DNA of 19,741 nucleotides. Source: an uncultured Collinsella sp. (GTDB taxonomy: Bacteria > Actinomycetota > Coriobacteriia > Coriobacteriales > Coriobacteriaceae). Shown in pieces: positions 1 through 7,150 of the stretch (position 1 is its first letter; each line of letters opens with the position of its first letter). The stretch lies in the NCBI GenBank assembly GCA_902494945.1, contig CABUVF010000019.1, positions 1-19,741 on the forward strand, in the 5' to 3' direction. Both the position numbers and the translations under genes were made by a program. The notes below the pieces were generated by a model, which ran no database searches, was not told where the DNA came from, and worked only from the letters and a program-made list of their open reading frames with translations.

Positions 1-1146
1 ACCGCGCAGCGCCCCGCCTGCGTGCTCGACGCCGAGCGCGACTTCTACCAGCGCATGAACGCCAACCCCCTGCGCGGCCTGTACTCGCTGTCCGTCGAAG
101 CCACCGAGGCCATCGCGAAGGTGCGCCAACAGATCGCCGACGTCATCGGCGCCCCCCAGGCCAACGAGGTCGTCTTCACCCGCAACACGAGCGAGTCGCT
201 CAACTTGGTCGCCAAGAGCTTTGCGCCCACGGTCCTCGAGCCCGGCGACGAGGTCGTCATCACCATCATGGAGCATCACTCCAACCTGATTCCGTGGCAG
301 CAGGTCTGCCGCGAGACCGGCGCTAAGCTCGTCTACCTCTACCCCACCAAGACCGGCCAACTCACGACCGAGGAGGTTCTGGCCAAGGTGGGTCCCAAGA
401 CCAAGATCCTAGCCGTGGGACAGGTCTCCAACGTGCTGGGCGTCGAGAACCCGGTCAAGAACCTCGGCAAACTCGTGCACAAGTACGGCGGCTACCTGGT
501 CGTCGACGGCGCGCAGTCGCTGCCGCACATGCCGGTTGATGTGGCCGACCTGGGCGCCGACTTCTTTGCCTTTAGTGCGCACAAGGCCATGGGCCCCATG
601 GGCATCGGCGTGCTGTGGGGCAAGATGGACCTGCTCAACGCCATGCCGCCCAAGCTTACCGGCGGTGAGATGATCGACTCGGTTACTGAGCAGGACGCCG
701 TCTGGGCTCCCGTCCCCGAGAAGTTCGAGGCCGGCACGCAGGACGCCGCCGGCATCTTCGCCACAGGCGCCGCCCTCGACTACCTCGTCAACACGGTGGG
801 CTACGAAAACATCCAGGCACGCGAGCAGGCACTCGTCCACCACCTGATGGGCGAGCTCATGCAGCTCGACTTTGTCCAGATCATCGGCTCAATCTATTGG
901 GATAACCACCACGGTGTCGTGAGCTTTAATGTCAAGGGCATCCACCCGCACGATGTCGCGAGCATCATGGACATGGACGGCGTCTGCATCCGCGCCGGTC
1001 ACCACTGCGCGCAGCCGCTGCTCACCTGGCTGGGCGTCGAGAACCTTGCCTGCTGCCGCGCCAGCGTGGCCTTCTACAACGACAAGGCCGACATCGACAA
1101 GTTCATCGCCGGCCTGCATCACGTTTGGAGCACATTCAATGGGTAA
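1..1146 (+). CDS. sufS: Cysteine desulfurase SufS, 5' end cut by the window
   Basis: SufS is a PLP enzyme that takes sulfur from L-cysteine as a persulfide and passes it to Fe-S cluster assembly. The reading frame is open from base 1, and the first visible residues (TAQRPACVLDAERDFYQ) align with about residue 30 of typical SufS. The GTG at 22 is therefore not the real start, and roughly 30 residues lie outside the window. Visible are the cofactor-binding EHHSN segment, the PLP lysine in SAHKAMGP (codon 583-585) and the catalytic cysteine in RAGHHCAQP (codon 1006-1008), followed by CRAS near the C-terminus as in group II desulfurases. The 3' end overlaps sufU by 8 nt (ATGGGTAA), which suggests translational coupling. 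SufS with SufU is the Gram-positive SUF arrangement. The identification is firm. Confidence 0.96.
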   Translation, partial: TAQRPACVLDAERDFYQRMNANPLRGLYSLSVEATEAIAKVRQQIADVIGAPQANEVVFTRNTSESLNLVAKSFAPTVLEPGDEVVITIMEHHSNLIPWQQVCRETGAKLVYLYPTKTGQLTTEEVLAKVGPKTKILAVGQVSNVLGVENPVKNLGKLVHKYGGYLVVDGAQSLPHMPVDVADLGADFFAFSAHKAMGPMGIGVLWGKMDLLNAMPPKLTGGEMIDSVTEQDAVWAPVPEKFEAGTQDAAGIFATGAALDYLVNTVGYENIQAREQALVHHLMGELMQLDFVQIIGSIYWDNHHGVVSFNVKGIHPHDVASIMDMDGVCIRAGHHCAQPLLTWLGVENLACCRASVAFYNDKADIDKFIAGLHHVWSTFNG

Positions 1147-1573
1147 TCTGTACACCTCCACCACATTTATGGAGCACAACTCGCACCCCGACTATAAGTA
1201 CGAGATGGATGCTCCCACGCACGAGCACGACGGCATCAACCCCAGCTGCGGAGACGAGCTCACCTTGCAGCTGCGTGTCGAGAACGGCGTGATCGAGGAG
1301 GCCTCCTTTACCGGCCACGGCTGCGCCATCAGTCAGGCCAGCGCCGACATCATGGCCGACCTCATCACCGGCGAGACGGTCGAGGAAGCGCGTCGCTTGG
1401 CAGGGCTCTTCCTCGCCATGATCCGCGGCGAACAGCTCTCCGAGGAGGACCTGGAAGATCTGGACGAGGCCGCCCAGCTCCAGGACATCTCGCACATGCC
1501 CGCCCGCGTCAAATGCGCCGAGCTCGCCTGGCGCACCCTCGACGGCATGCTCGAGGGGCAAGCAAACCAGTAG
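1139..1573 (+). CDS. sufU: SufU-type sulfur acceptor / Fe-S scaffold protein
   Basis: SufU accepts persulfide sulfur from SufS; in Bacillus it is a zinc-dependent sulfurtransferase. The protein has 144 residues, usual for the family, with the three family cysteines at Cys37 (PSCGDE), Cys62 (GHGCAISQAS) and Cys126 (VKCAELAW). The aspartate zinc ligand is probably Asp39. An acidic insert near 98-113 separates the second and third cysteines, as in SufU and unlike IscU. The ATG at 1139 is chosen because it overlaps the sufS stop and because the preceding frame is only a shadow of sufS. A strong terminator follows, so sufU ends the operon. Function is by family and context; confidence is high. Confidence 0.95.
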   Translation: MGNLYTSTTFMEHNSHPDYKYEMDAPTHEHDGINPSCGDELTLQLRVENGVIEEASFTGHGCAISQASADIMADLITGETVEEARRLAGLFLAMIRGEQLSEEDLEDLDEAAQLQDISHMPARVKCAELAWRTLDGMLEGQANQ

Positions 1574-1605
1574 CGTATGCCCCGAATCCAAGGTTTTTGA
1601 TTGCC

Positions 1606-1636
1606 GAGCCGCCCGATACGGGCGGCTCTGTTTTTT
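1606..1636 (+). terminator. Rho-independent terminator after sufU
   Basis: A perfect 9-bp GC-rich stem (GAGCCGCCC at 1606-1614 with GGGCGGCTC at 1620-1628) closes a 5-nt loop. It is followed by TGTTTTTT. It lies 32 nt after the sufU stop and ends the suf operon. Confidence 0.9.
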
Positions 1637-2231
1637 CTAATGAGCGCGAACGCACAAAGTCCGCGCGTCCGGCACCCCGTCTGTCATTTACCACACAGCC
1701 AGACGCGAACACGGGCGTTTTCCACAGCACCAAAGGCCTGCGGCAGGGCCACGAGCACGCCTAGCATCGTCCCATGCCCCATCCAGCTGGGCTCCGATTC
1801 GCTTCGCGCCTGCTGCAGACGGGTCCCATAGGGAGCGGCGTGCATTTTTGCGAGTATTCAGCACGCCAAGCTGTGTGTATACGCATCGAAAGCGTTAATC
1901 AACGTCTCCAGGCGCATATATAGTGCGTTTTAGAACAAGCATCGTGGTCTCAGGGGCGCAAACATGAGCTTCGGGAGCGCATCGGCAGGCATAAATAGCT
2001 TCGGGGCCCGTATGTTGCAAAATTGCGACGGTAGTGGCAGTACCGCGATGCTGAAAACTCCATTTTTTGCACGGCGCAGATGGGGGTAGGCACGGGCAAA
2101 CCCGGACTGAGCCCTTATTTTATGCAAGATGGCGATTGTTCTATGCATATTAAGAAGTGCAGTTGCCGCACCAAGCTTTTGAACGCTTGTTGCGGCGTAT
2201 GGACGACCCCATCTGCGGCGCACAGGCGACC
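1637..2231. other. Gene-free interval between sufU and the transposase
   Basis: About 600 bases with no convincing gene. A 97-codon minus-strand frame (1930-2223) has no clear ribosome binding site and low-complexity, non-protein-like content, so it was not called. The only clear structure is the imperfect hairpin at 2165-2196, listed separately. The right half is less GC-rich than its neighbours, for example around 2050-2160. The interval could hold remnants of a mobile element linked to the transposase next to it, but nothing in the sequence proves this. Confidence 0.5.
2165..2196. repeat. Imperfect hairpin just downstream of the transposase stop
   Basis: GCCGCACCAAGC (2165-2176) pairs with GCTTGTTGCGGC (2185-2196), 11 of 12 bases, over an 8-nt loop. 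It lies 36 nt past the minus-strand transposase stop. There is no T-run on either side, so it is a poor intrinsic terminator. It could be a REP-like hairpin of the kind RAYT proteins recognise, or a simple 3' stabilising structure. The fold is seen; the role is a guess. Confidence 0.4.
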
Positions 2232-3044
2232 CTACATCACGTTTCCGCCAGTCCGCATCGCCGTCCGCGCGCGGGCACGCACAATACGAGAGACGGTACT
2301 TTTGCCAATCCCGGTATAGCGCTCAATCTGGCGCACCGTGAAACCGGCATCGTGCAATCCAAAAATAACGGTATCGCGCTGCGCCGGCGGTGCGGCTTTA
2401 ACCCCGCGAAGCGGAACCCCGAGTTCCTTAGCCATCTTGCCGGCAAAGGCGTGGCGTTCCCACTCCGTCTCTTTCATATCGCCCAGCGCTGGCTCGCCGC
2501 CGTCGGGCGTCGAAAGTGAATAGGCAATAAAGCCCTCGGCAGAACCAAAGAGCTCAAGCACGCAAGAAGGATCAGAAAATCCCCTCGCGACATCAGCCGC
2601 GTCACCGTCGTAAGCGCGCAAATGCTCCGCAAAGCTGCTCCAGGGATAACGCTCGATTAGGCCAACGCCCGCCTCCTGTGGATCGGCGTGTACGGAGCGA
2701 ATAGCCTCCATCACCTGCCAGTCGGTATCGAGCGAGCGCCGGTCAAAACGGTTCTGGAACAGATGACCTGTGCGCCCCGTGCGTTTATTGAACCGCCGCG
2801 CGTACGTCAAAAGCAGCCGGTGCATCGCCGCGCTCATCGCGTCCTCGTAATCTGCCAGCACCAGATGCACGTGATTGCCCATAAGACACCAAGCGATAAC
2901 CGTGACGCCTGCCTCCCGGCAGCAGTCGCGCATCAACTCCAAAAACTCCCACCGGTCTTCATCGCCCTCAAAGATGAGCTGCTTGCCCGTACCGCGGGCA
3001 CAGACATGGTAAAAGCCGGTAACCGTTCTCCAAACGCGCTGCAT
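2232..3044 (-). CDS. Y1/RAYT-type transposase relative with C-terminal HTH and a missing catalytic Tyr
   Basis: The protein has 270 residues and resembles the IS200-like Y1 transposase superfamily (RAYT type), which cuts single-stranded hairpin DNA through an HuH motif and one tyrosine. Visible are the N-terminal FYHVCARGTGKQLIF segment, the HuH motif GNHVHLVL (His58, His60), YARRFNKRTGRTGHLFQNRF (81-100) and YPWSSF (133-138). A C-terminal helix-turn-helix (about 223-257, TVRQIERYTGIGKSTVSRIV) follows, as in related proteins carrying a DnaA-like tail. Where the family has R-Y-[IV]-H-x-N-P with the catalytic Tyr, this copy reads RSVHADP (116-122), so Ser117 replaces Tyr (codon 2694-2696). The frame is otherwise intact. 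The start at 3044 has GGGAG 4-5 nt upstream. It may be an inactive or repurposed DNA-binding protein; the family call is firm, activity is doubtful. Confidence 0.85.
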   Translation of the reverse strand: MQRVWRTVTGFYHVCARGTGKQLIFEGDEDRWEFLELMRDCCREAGVTVIAWCLMGNHVHLVLADYEDAMSAAMHRLLLTYARRFNKRTGRTGHLFQNRFDRRSLDTDWQVMEAIRSVHADPQEAGVGLIERYPWSSFAEHLRAYDGDAADVARGFSDPSCVLELFGSAEGFIAYSLSTPDGGEPALGDMKETEWERHAFAGKMAKELGVPLRGVKAAPPAQRDTVIFGLHDAGFTVRQIERYTGIGKSTVSRIVRARARTAMRTGGNVM

Positions 3045-3077
3045 GGCGCTCCCTTCGCCGGGATCTGCTTACCATCC

Positions 3078-3106
3078 AATACAGCACGATTGAAGCGTGC
3101 CATCAA
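3078..3106 (-). promoter_or_regulatory. Candidate promoter for the transposase relative, with inverted repeat in the spacer
   Basis: Read on the minus strand, TTGATG (3101-3106) and TGTATT (3078-3083) are 17 nt apart, 34 nt before the ATG. The spacer is itself an inverted repeat, GCACG (3084-3088) with CGTGC (3096-3100), a possible operator. The match to sigma-70 type boxes is moderate. Confidence 0.4.
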
Positions 3107-3448
3107 AACATTCACGCAAAACAATACACTCGCGCGGCCAAAGGCAGCAAACAGGCGGCGAACGGCACCGTTGCAACAGGTCAACCACTGCAACGCTTGC
3201 AAGAGCGGACCAAAAGCTTGCCCAAGACGGACCCCCTCTACGGAAGCTCACGACCACAGAACATAGAGTTAAACCGTTTCAATTAAAAACTTCAGGACTT
3301 CTCGCTACGAAAACTGAGCCGTTCGCCGAATATTCCGTGCATTTCGCGGTATTATAGGGGCTGCATGTCATGTCCCTTTCGAAGGGTCGCCCGGCAATCG
3401 CCAGCCACGACCCCCAGACGGGACGCCAACACGATAGAGAGGAGAGGC
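3107..3448. other. Divergent intergenic region and leader of the scaffold/GGGtGRT unit
   Basis: No gene is seen here. On the plus strand the best -10 box is TATTAT (3350-3355). No good -35 is found at normal spacing, but an 8-bp palindrome GAATATTC (3328-3335) sits where an activator or repressor could bind. Transcription from there would give a leader of about 85-90 nt before the ATG at 3449. The short frames in this stretch have no protein-like features. Confidence 0.4.
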
Positions 3449-4183
3449 ATGCAGTACTCACAGGAAGTGGAGAACATGTGCCCCGTTGCCAAGGGTGCAT
3501 ACCACGGCCCCGCACCCATCCCCGAGGAGGGCAAGTGGGTCCAGGCTAAGGAGATTTCCGACATCTCCGGTCTTACGCACGGTGTGGGTTGGTGCGCACC
3601 TCAGCAGGGCGCCTGCAAGCTCACGCTGAACGTCAAGGACGGCATCATCGAGGAGGCCCTCGTTGAGACCATCGGCTGCTCGGGCATGACCCACTCTGCC
3701 GCCATGGCTTCCGAGATCCTTCCCGGTAAGACCATCCTCGAGGCCCTCAACACCGACCTCGTCTGCGACGCCATCAACGTTGCTATGCGCGAGATCTTCC
3801 TGCAGATCGTTTACGGCCGCAGCCAGACCGCGTTCTCCGAGGGCGGCCTGCCCGTGGGCGCCTCCCTCGACGACCTCGGCAAGGGCCTTCGCTCTCAGGT
3901 CGGCACCATGTTCGGCACCAAGGCCAAGGGCGCTCGTTACCTCGAGCTCGCTCAGGGCTACGTCACCCGCATGGCTCTCAACGACAAGAACGAGATCATC
4001 GCATTCGAGTTCCTGAACCTCGGCAAGTTCACCGACGCCGTCAAGGCCGGCAAGACCCCCGAGGAGGCCATCGCTGGCGCTATGGGCCACTATGGTCAGT
4101 GGGAGAACGCTGCCAAGTACATCGACCCGCGCACCGACGAGGAGACTCACTCCGTCGCCAGCGTGTTCCCGGTTCACGAGTAG
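3449..4183 (+). CDS. IscU/NifU-N-like iron-sulfur scaffold protein, partner of GGGtGRT
   Basis: The protein has 244 residues of a conserved anaerobe family annotated as Fe-S assembly scaffold and found next to GGGtGRT proteins. The middle part resembles the IscU fold: CKLTLNVKDGIIEEALVET (56-74), then IGCSGMTHSAAMASEILPGKT (75-95), comparable to the IscU segment around GCGSAIASS, and LVCDAIN (104-110). Cysteines stand at 11, 49, 56, 77 and 106. The C-terminal part after about 160 is family-specific (KGARYLELAQGYVTRMAL). The start at 3449 is chosen for the AGAGGAGAGG ribosome site just upstream and because the family begins with this M-x-Y-x-x-EVENMC segment. The longer frame from 3365 is rejected. 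It lies 18 nt before its partner gene. The pair's biochemical role is not established. Confidence 0.88.
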   Translation: MQYSQEVENMCPVAKGAYHGPAPIPEEGKWVQAKEISDISGLTHGVGWCAPQQGACKLTLNVKDGIIEEALVETIGCSGMTHSAAMASEILPGKTILEALNTDLVCDAINVAMREIFLQIVYGRSQTAFSEGGLPVGASLDDLGKGLRSQVGTMFGTKAKGARYLELAQGYVTRMALNDKNEIIAFEFLNLGKFTDAVKAGKTPEEAIAGAMGHYGQWENAAKYIDPRTDEETHSVASVFPVHE

Positions 4184-4201
4184 AAAGGGAGGGAAATAAC
4201 T

Positions 4202-5206
4202 ATGACTGTTACGTTCGAAGGTTACGAGCGCCGCGCTGACAAGATCAACAAGTGCCTCGCCGACAACGGCATCGCCTCCCTCGAGGAAGCTCTGCAGATC
4301 TGCACCGACAAGGGCTTCAACCCGCGTGAGATCGTCAACAACACCCAGTCCATCGCCTTCCAGAACGCCGAGTGGGCCTACACCCTCGGTTGCGCTCTCG
4401 CTGTCAAGCGTGGCGCCAAGACCGCTTCTGAGGCTGCCGCCATCATCGGCGAGGGCATCCAGGCCTTCACCGTTCCCGGCTCCGTCGCCGAGGACCGCAA
4501 GGTCGGGCTGGGCCACGGCAACCTGGGCGCTATGCTGCTCTCCGACGACACCGAGTGCTTCGCCTTCCTGGCTGGCCACGAGTCCTTCGCTGCCGCTGAG
4601 GGCGCTATCGGCCTGGCTCTGAACGCCAACAAGGCTCGCAAGAAGCCGCTGCGCGTTATCCTCAACGGTCTGGGCAAGGACGCCGCTCAGATCATCGCCC
4701 GCATCAACGGCTTCACCTATGTGAAGACCCAGTTCGACTACTACACGGGCGAGCTCAAGGTCGTCGAGACCATCCCCTACTCCGATGGTCCCCGCGCTGC
4801 CGTTAACTGCTACGGCTCCGACGACGTCCGCGAGGGCGTTGCCATCATGTGGCACGAGAACGTCGACATCTCGATCACCGGTAACTCCACCAACCCCACG
4901 CGCTTCCAGCACCCCGTCGCTGGCACCTACAAGAAGGAGCGCCTCGAGGCTGGCAAGAAGTACTTCTCCGTCGCTTCTGGTGGCGGCACTGGCCGTACCC
5001 TGCACCCGGACAACATGGGCGCCGGCCCTGCCTCTTACGGCATGACCGACACCATGGGTCGCATGCACTCCGACGCCCAGTTCGCCGGTTCTTCCTCCGT
5101 GCCTGCGCACGTCGACATGATGGGTCTCATCGGCATGGGCAACAACCCCATGGTCGGTGCCACCGTCGCCTGCGCTGTCGCCGTCGAGGAGGCCCTCAAG
5201 GCCTAA
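4202..5206 (+). CDS. GGGtGRT-family protein
   Basis: The protein has 334 residues and carries the family signature GGGTGRTLHPDNMGAG at 260-275. After it comes a strongly conserved glycine- and methionine-rich tail (TDTMGRMHSD, MMGLIGMGNNPMVGATVACAVAVEEAL). Earlier conserved segments are GLGHGNLGAMLLSDDTECFAFLAGHESFAAAEGAIGLALNA around 102-142 and NSTNPTRFQHPVAG at 228-241. The start at 4202 follows AAAGGGAGG. No membrane segment or signal peptide is seen. Codons such as GCT, GGT and CGT are frequent, which suggests high expression. It is almost always paired with the scaffold gene upstream, so it is presumably a client of or partner in Fe-S handling. No reaction is known and none should be assumed. 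Confidence 0.92.
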   Translation: MTVTFEGYERRADKINKCLADNGIASLEEALQICTDKGFNPREIVNNTQSIAFQNAEWAYTLGCALAVKRGAKTASEAAAIIGEGIQAFTVPGSVAEDRKVGLGHGNLGAMLLSDDTECFAFLAGHESFAAAEGAIGLALNANKARKKPLRVILNGLGKDAAQIIARINGFTYVKTQFDYYTGELKVVETIPYSDGPRAAVNCYGSDDVREGVAIMWHENVDISITGNSTNPTRFQHPVAGTYKKERLEAGKKYFSVASGGGTGRTLHPDNMGAGPASYGMTDTMGRMHSDAQFAGSSSVPAHVDMMGLIGMGNNPMVGATVACAVAVEEALKA

Positions 5207-5241
5207 TCGCGCCCGTGCGATGCTCATATAGTTGAGCTTTG

Positions 5242-5278
5242 GAGCCGCTACCTTTCGAGGTAGCGGCTCTTTTTGTTT
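5242..5278 (+). terminator. Terminator of the scaffold/GGGtGRT operon
   Basis: A perfect 12-bp stem (5242-5253 with 5258-5269) closes a TTCG tetraloop and is followed by TTTTTGTTT. It starts 36 nt after the GGGtGRT stop. It is a very strong intrinsic terminator and shows that the two genes form a closed unit separate from the flavoprotein. Confidence 0.95.
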
Positions 5279-5462
5279 GCGCTGCTGCAGGGTGGCTAAC
5301 GCCAATATATCAGTTGGGGCGATATACGAGATGTGATGAAATGGAGCATCAGAACGCCCATGACGCCCACCTGCCATATGTGCCCTTTACCGATTTGCCG
5401 AGTCTTTGCGGCCCCATTGCCGATCACCCGTGCGACAATGCGCCGGACGAGAAAGGAATCCG

Positions 5463-6989
5463 ATGGAATCGACTGATGTACTGGTAATTGGATCTGGCAT
5501 TGCGGGACTTTGCGCCGCCATCGAAGCGGCACGCACGGGTGCAACCGTCACTGTGGCAAGCGCCGGCAAGACTATGAGTGGATCGAGCTTCTTCCCCGGA
5601 ACCTGGGGCCTGGGGCTTATCGGACCCGTTAACGAAGACGACGAACAAGACCTCATCGACACCATCCAGACCGTTGGTGGCGGCGTCGCCGACCCCGAGC
5701 TTGTCCAGACGTTTGTCCACAGCATTCCCCAAGCAATTGAATGGCTCGAGCAAGACCTAGGCGTTGAGCTCCAGCGTCCGCAAAGCGCTGAGAGCGCCCA
5801 GCAAAAGCAATTTATCCCCTGTTTTGACCACAAGACGCGCATGTGGCGCGGCCTCACCCGTAAGCCCCTTGAGGACGCTCTGACGACCCGGATCGAGTCG
5901 CTCGGCATTCGCCTGCTCCCCCGCCATGAGCTTATCGACCTTGTTGAAGATACGGACGGAAAGATTGTCGGTGCCACGCTCTACGACCGGACAAACGAGC
6001 GTCTCGTGCCTATGGCAGTCAAGGCCACTATCATCGCTGCGGGCGGCACGGGTGGCCTGTTCGAGCGCAGCCTCACTTCCGCCGACGTGCTCAGCTCATC
6101 ACAGGCTATCGCGCTGGCGCACGGTGCGTCCCTTACTAATATAGAGTTCATGCAGATGATGCCCGGCTTCATCGAGCCCAAGCGAAACCTTGTTTTTAAC
6201 GAGAAGACCTGGCGCTACGTCAAGTTCGACCAGCCGGTCGATATCGCCGACGATAAGCTCGACGATCTGCTCGAGCAACGCTCCGGATATGGTCCCTTCA
6301 CTTCGCGTCTGGATTCTCGCGCTATCGACCTAGCCATCGACCAAGCGGGAGCCGAAGGCCTGGCGCTCCACTACGACTTCCCCCGCGAGGACGTCCCCGA
6401 GTTTGTGCAGACCTTTGCCACCTGGCTACAAGACGAGCACGGCATCGCGCCGACCGACGAGATGCGCGTTGCGATGTATGCCCACGCCGCTAACGGCGGC
6501 ATCAAGATCGATAAGACCGCGCAAACGGGCGTTGAGGGCCTCTACGCTTGCGGCGAGGCGACAGGCAGCATGCACGGCGCCGACCGCATCGGCGGCTTGT
6601 CGAGTGCCAATGGCATCGTATTCGGGCGCATCGCGGGCGCATCGGCAGCTCGAGCAGCGCTGGACGCTCCCGAGGCGGCCGCTCCGATGGATATCGCCCT
6701 CCCTCAGTATGGCATTGCCACAACAGATGCCGAACGCCTGACACACAGCCTTAAGCACACGATGAGCACCTATTGCATGATCAACAGGACCGAAGCAGGT
6801 CTATCCAAGGCCCTGCAACAGCTTGAAAGCCTGAAAGACGAGGCAACGGCGCTGAGCAAGCCGCATGCCAATGACAGCGAGATCGCAGCCCTCGCCCGCC
6901 TGCAATCGCAGAATCAGCTGGCAACGGAGATGGTCAAAGCCATGCACAAGCGGACCGAAAGTCTCGGATCGCACTGCCGAGCGAATTAA
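5463..6989 (+). CDS. FAD-binding protein of the fumarate reductase / L-aspartate oxidase flavoprotein family
   Basis: The protein has 508 residues. The N-terminal Rossmann fold shows DVLVIGSGIAGLCAAIEAARTG (GxGxxG at 10-15). The C-terminal FAD motif is GGIKIDKTAQTGVEGLYACGEATG (345-368), followed by MHGADRIGGLSSANGIVFGRIAG (370-392). The tail RTESLGSHCRAN recalls the RRESRGLH end of NadB. Two differences from true NadB or fumarate reductase are visible. The segment usually NxEFxQxHPT reads NIEFMQMMPG (226-235), and HxTxGG reads HAANGG (341-346). The substrate is therefore open. No nadA, nadC, iron-sulfur subunit or membrane anchor lies nearby, so it looks like an orphan. No signal peptide is seen. 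The start at 5463 has AAAGGA 5 nt upstream and begins right at the fold; the longer frame from 5406 is not used. Confidence 0.82.
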   Translation: MESTDVLVIGSGIAGLCAAIEAARTGATVTVASAGKTMSGSSFFPGTWGLGLIGPVNEDDEQDLIDTIQTVGGGVADPELVQTFVHSIPQAIEWLEQDLGVELQRPQSAESAQQKQFIPCFDHKTRMWRGLTRKPLEDALTTRIESLGIRLLPRHELIDLVEDTDGKIVGATLYDRTNERLVPMAVKATIIAAGGTGGLFERSLTSADVLSSSQAIALAHGASLTNIEFMQMMPGFIEPKRNLVFNEKTWRYVKFDQPVDIADDKLDDLLEQRSGYGPFTSRLDSRAIDLAIDQAGAEGLALHYDFPREDVPEFVQTFATWLQDEHGIAPTDEMRVAMYAHAANGGIKIDKTAQTGVEGLYACGEATGSMHGADRIGGLSSANGIVFGRIAGASAARAALDAPEAAAPMDIALPQYGIATTDAERLTHSLKHTMSTYCMINRTEAGLSKALQQLESLKDEATALSKPHANDSEIAALARLQSQNQLATEMVKAMHKRTESLGSHCRAN

Positions 6990-7031
6990 ACTGGACACCT
7001 ATCTAAAGCAAAACACAACTAATCGATATCT

Positions 7032-7067
7032 ATGGGCCCCGTGAACTCGAAGTGGCACGGGGCCCAT
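7032..7067 (+). terminator. Terminator-like hairpin after the flavoprotein gene
   Basis: A perfect 12-bp stem (7032-7043 with 7056-7067) closes a 12-nt loop, 43 nt after the stop. The downstream sequence is TTCGTGTCC, so the T-run is poor. It may be a weak or factor-aided terminator or a 3' stability hairpin. Confidence 0.55.
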
Positions 7068-7150
7068 TCGTGTCCGCACGGCAGCGTATCCTAATTCTGA
7101 ATACAGAGCGGGCAAAGCGCGCATAGACAATAGATCAGCGAGGAGGAGAT

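Noticed and set aside
1930..2223. 97-codon minus-strand frame in the gap after sufU
   Set aside because: There is no clear ribosome site or domain, and its 3' end runs into the empty interval. It was kept as non-coding.
3458..5377. 639-codon open frame on the minus strand
   Set aside because: It lies antisense to the scaffold and GGGtGRT genes, which match known families with good ribosome sites. The antisense product is low-complexity Val/Gly/Asp-rich text typical of high-GC shadow frames.
7071..7150. LexA (SOS) box upstream of dinD
   Set aside because: No GAAC-N4-GTTC or CTG-N10-CAG palindrome could be found between the hairpin at 7032-7067 and the start.
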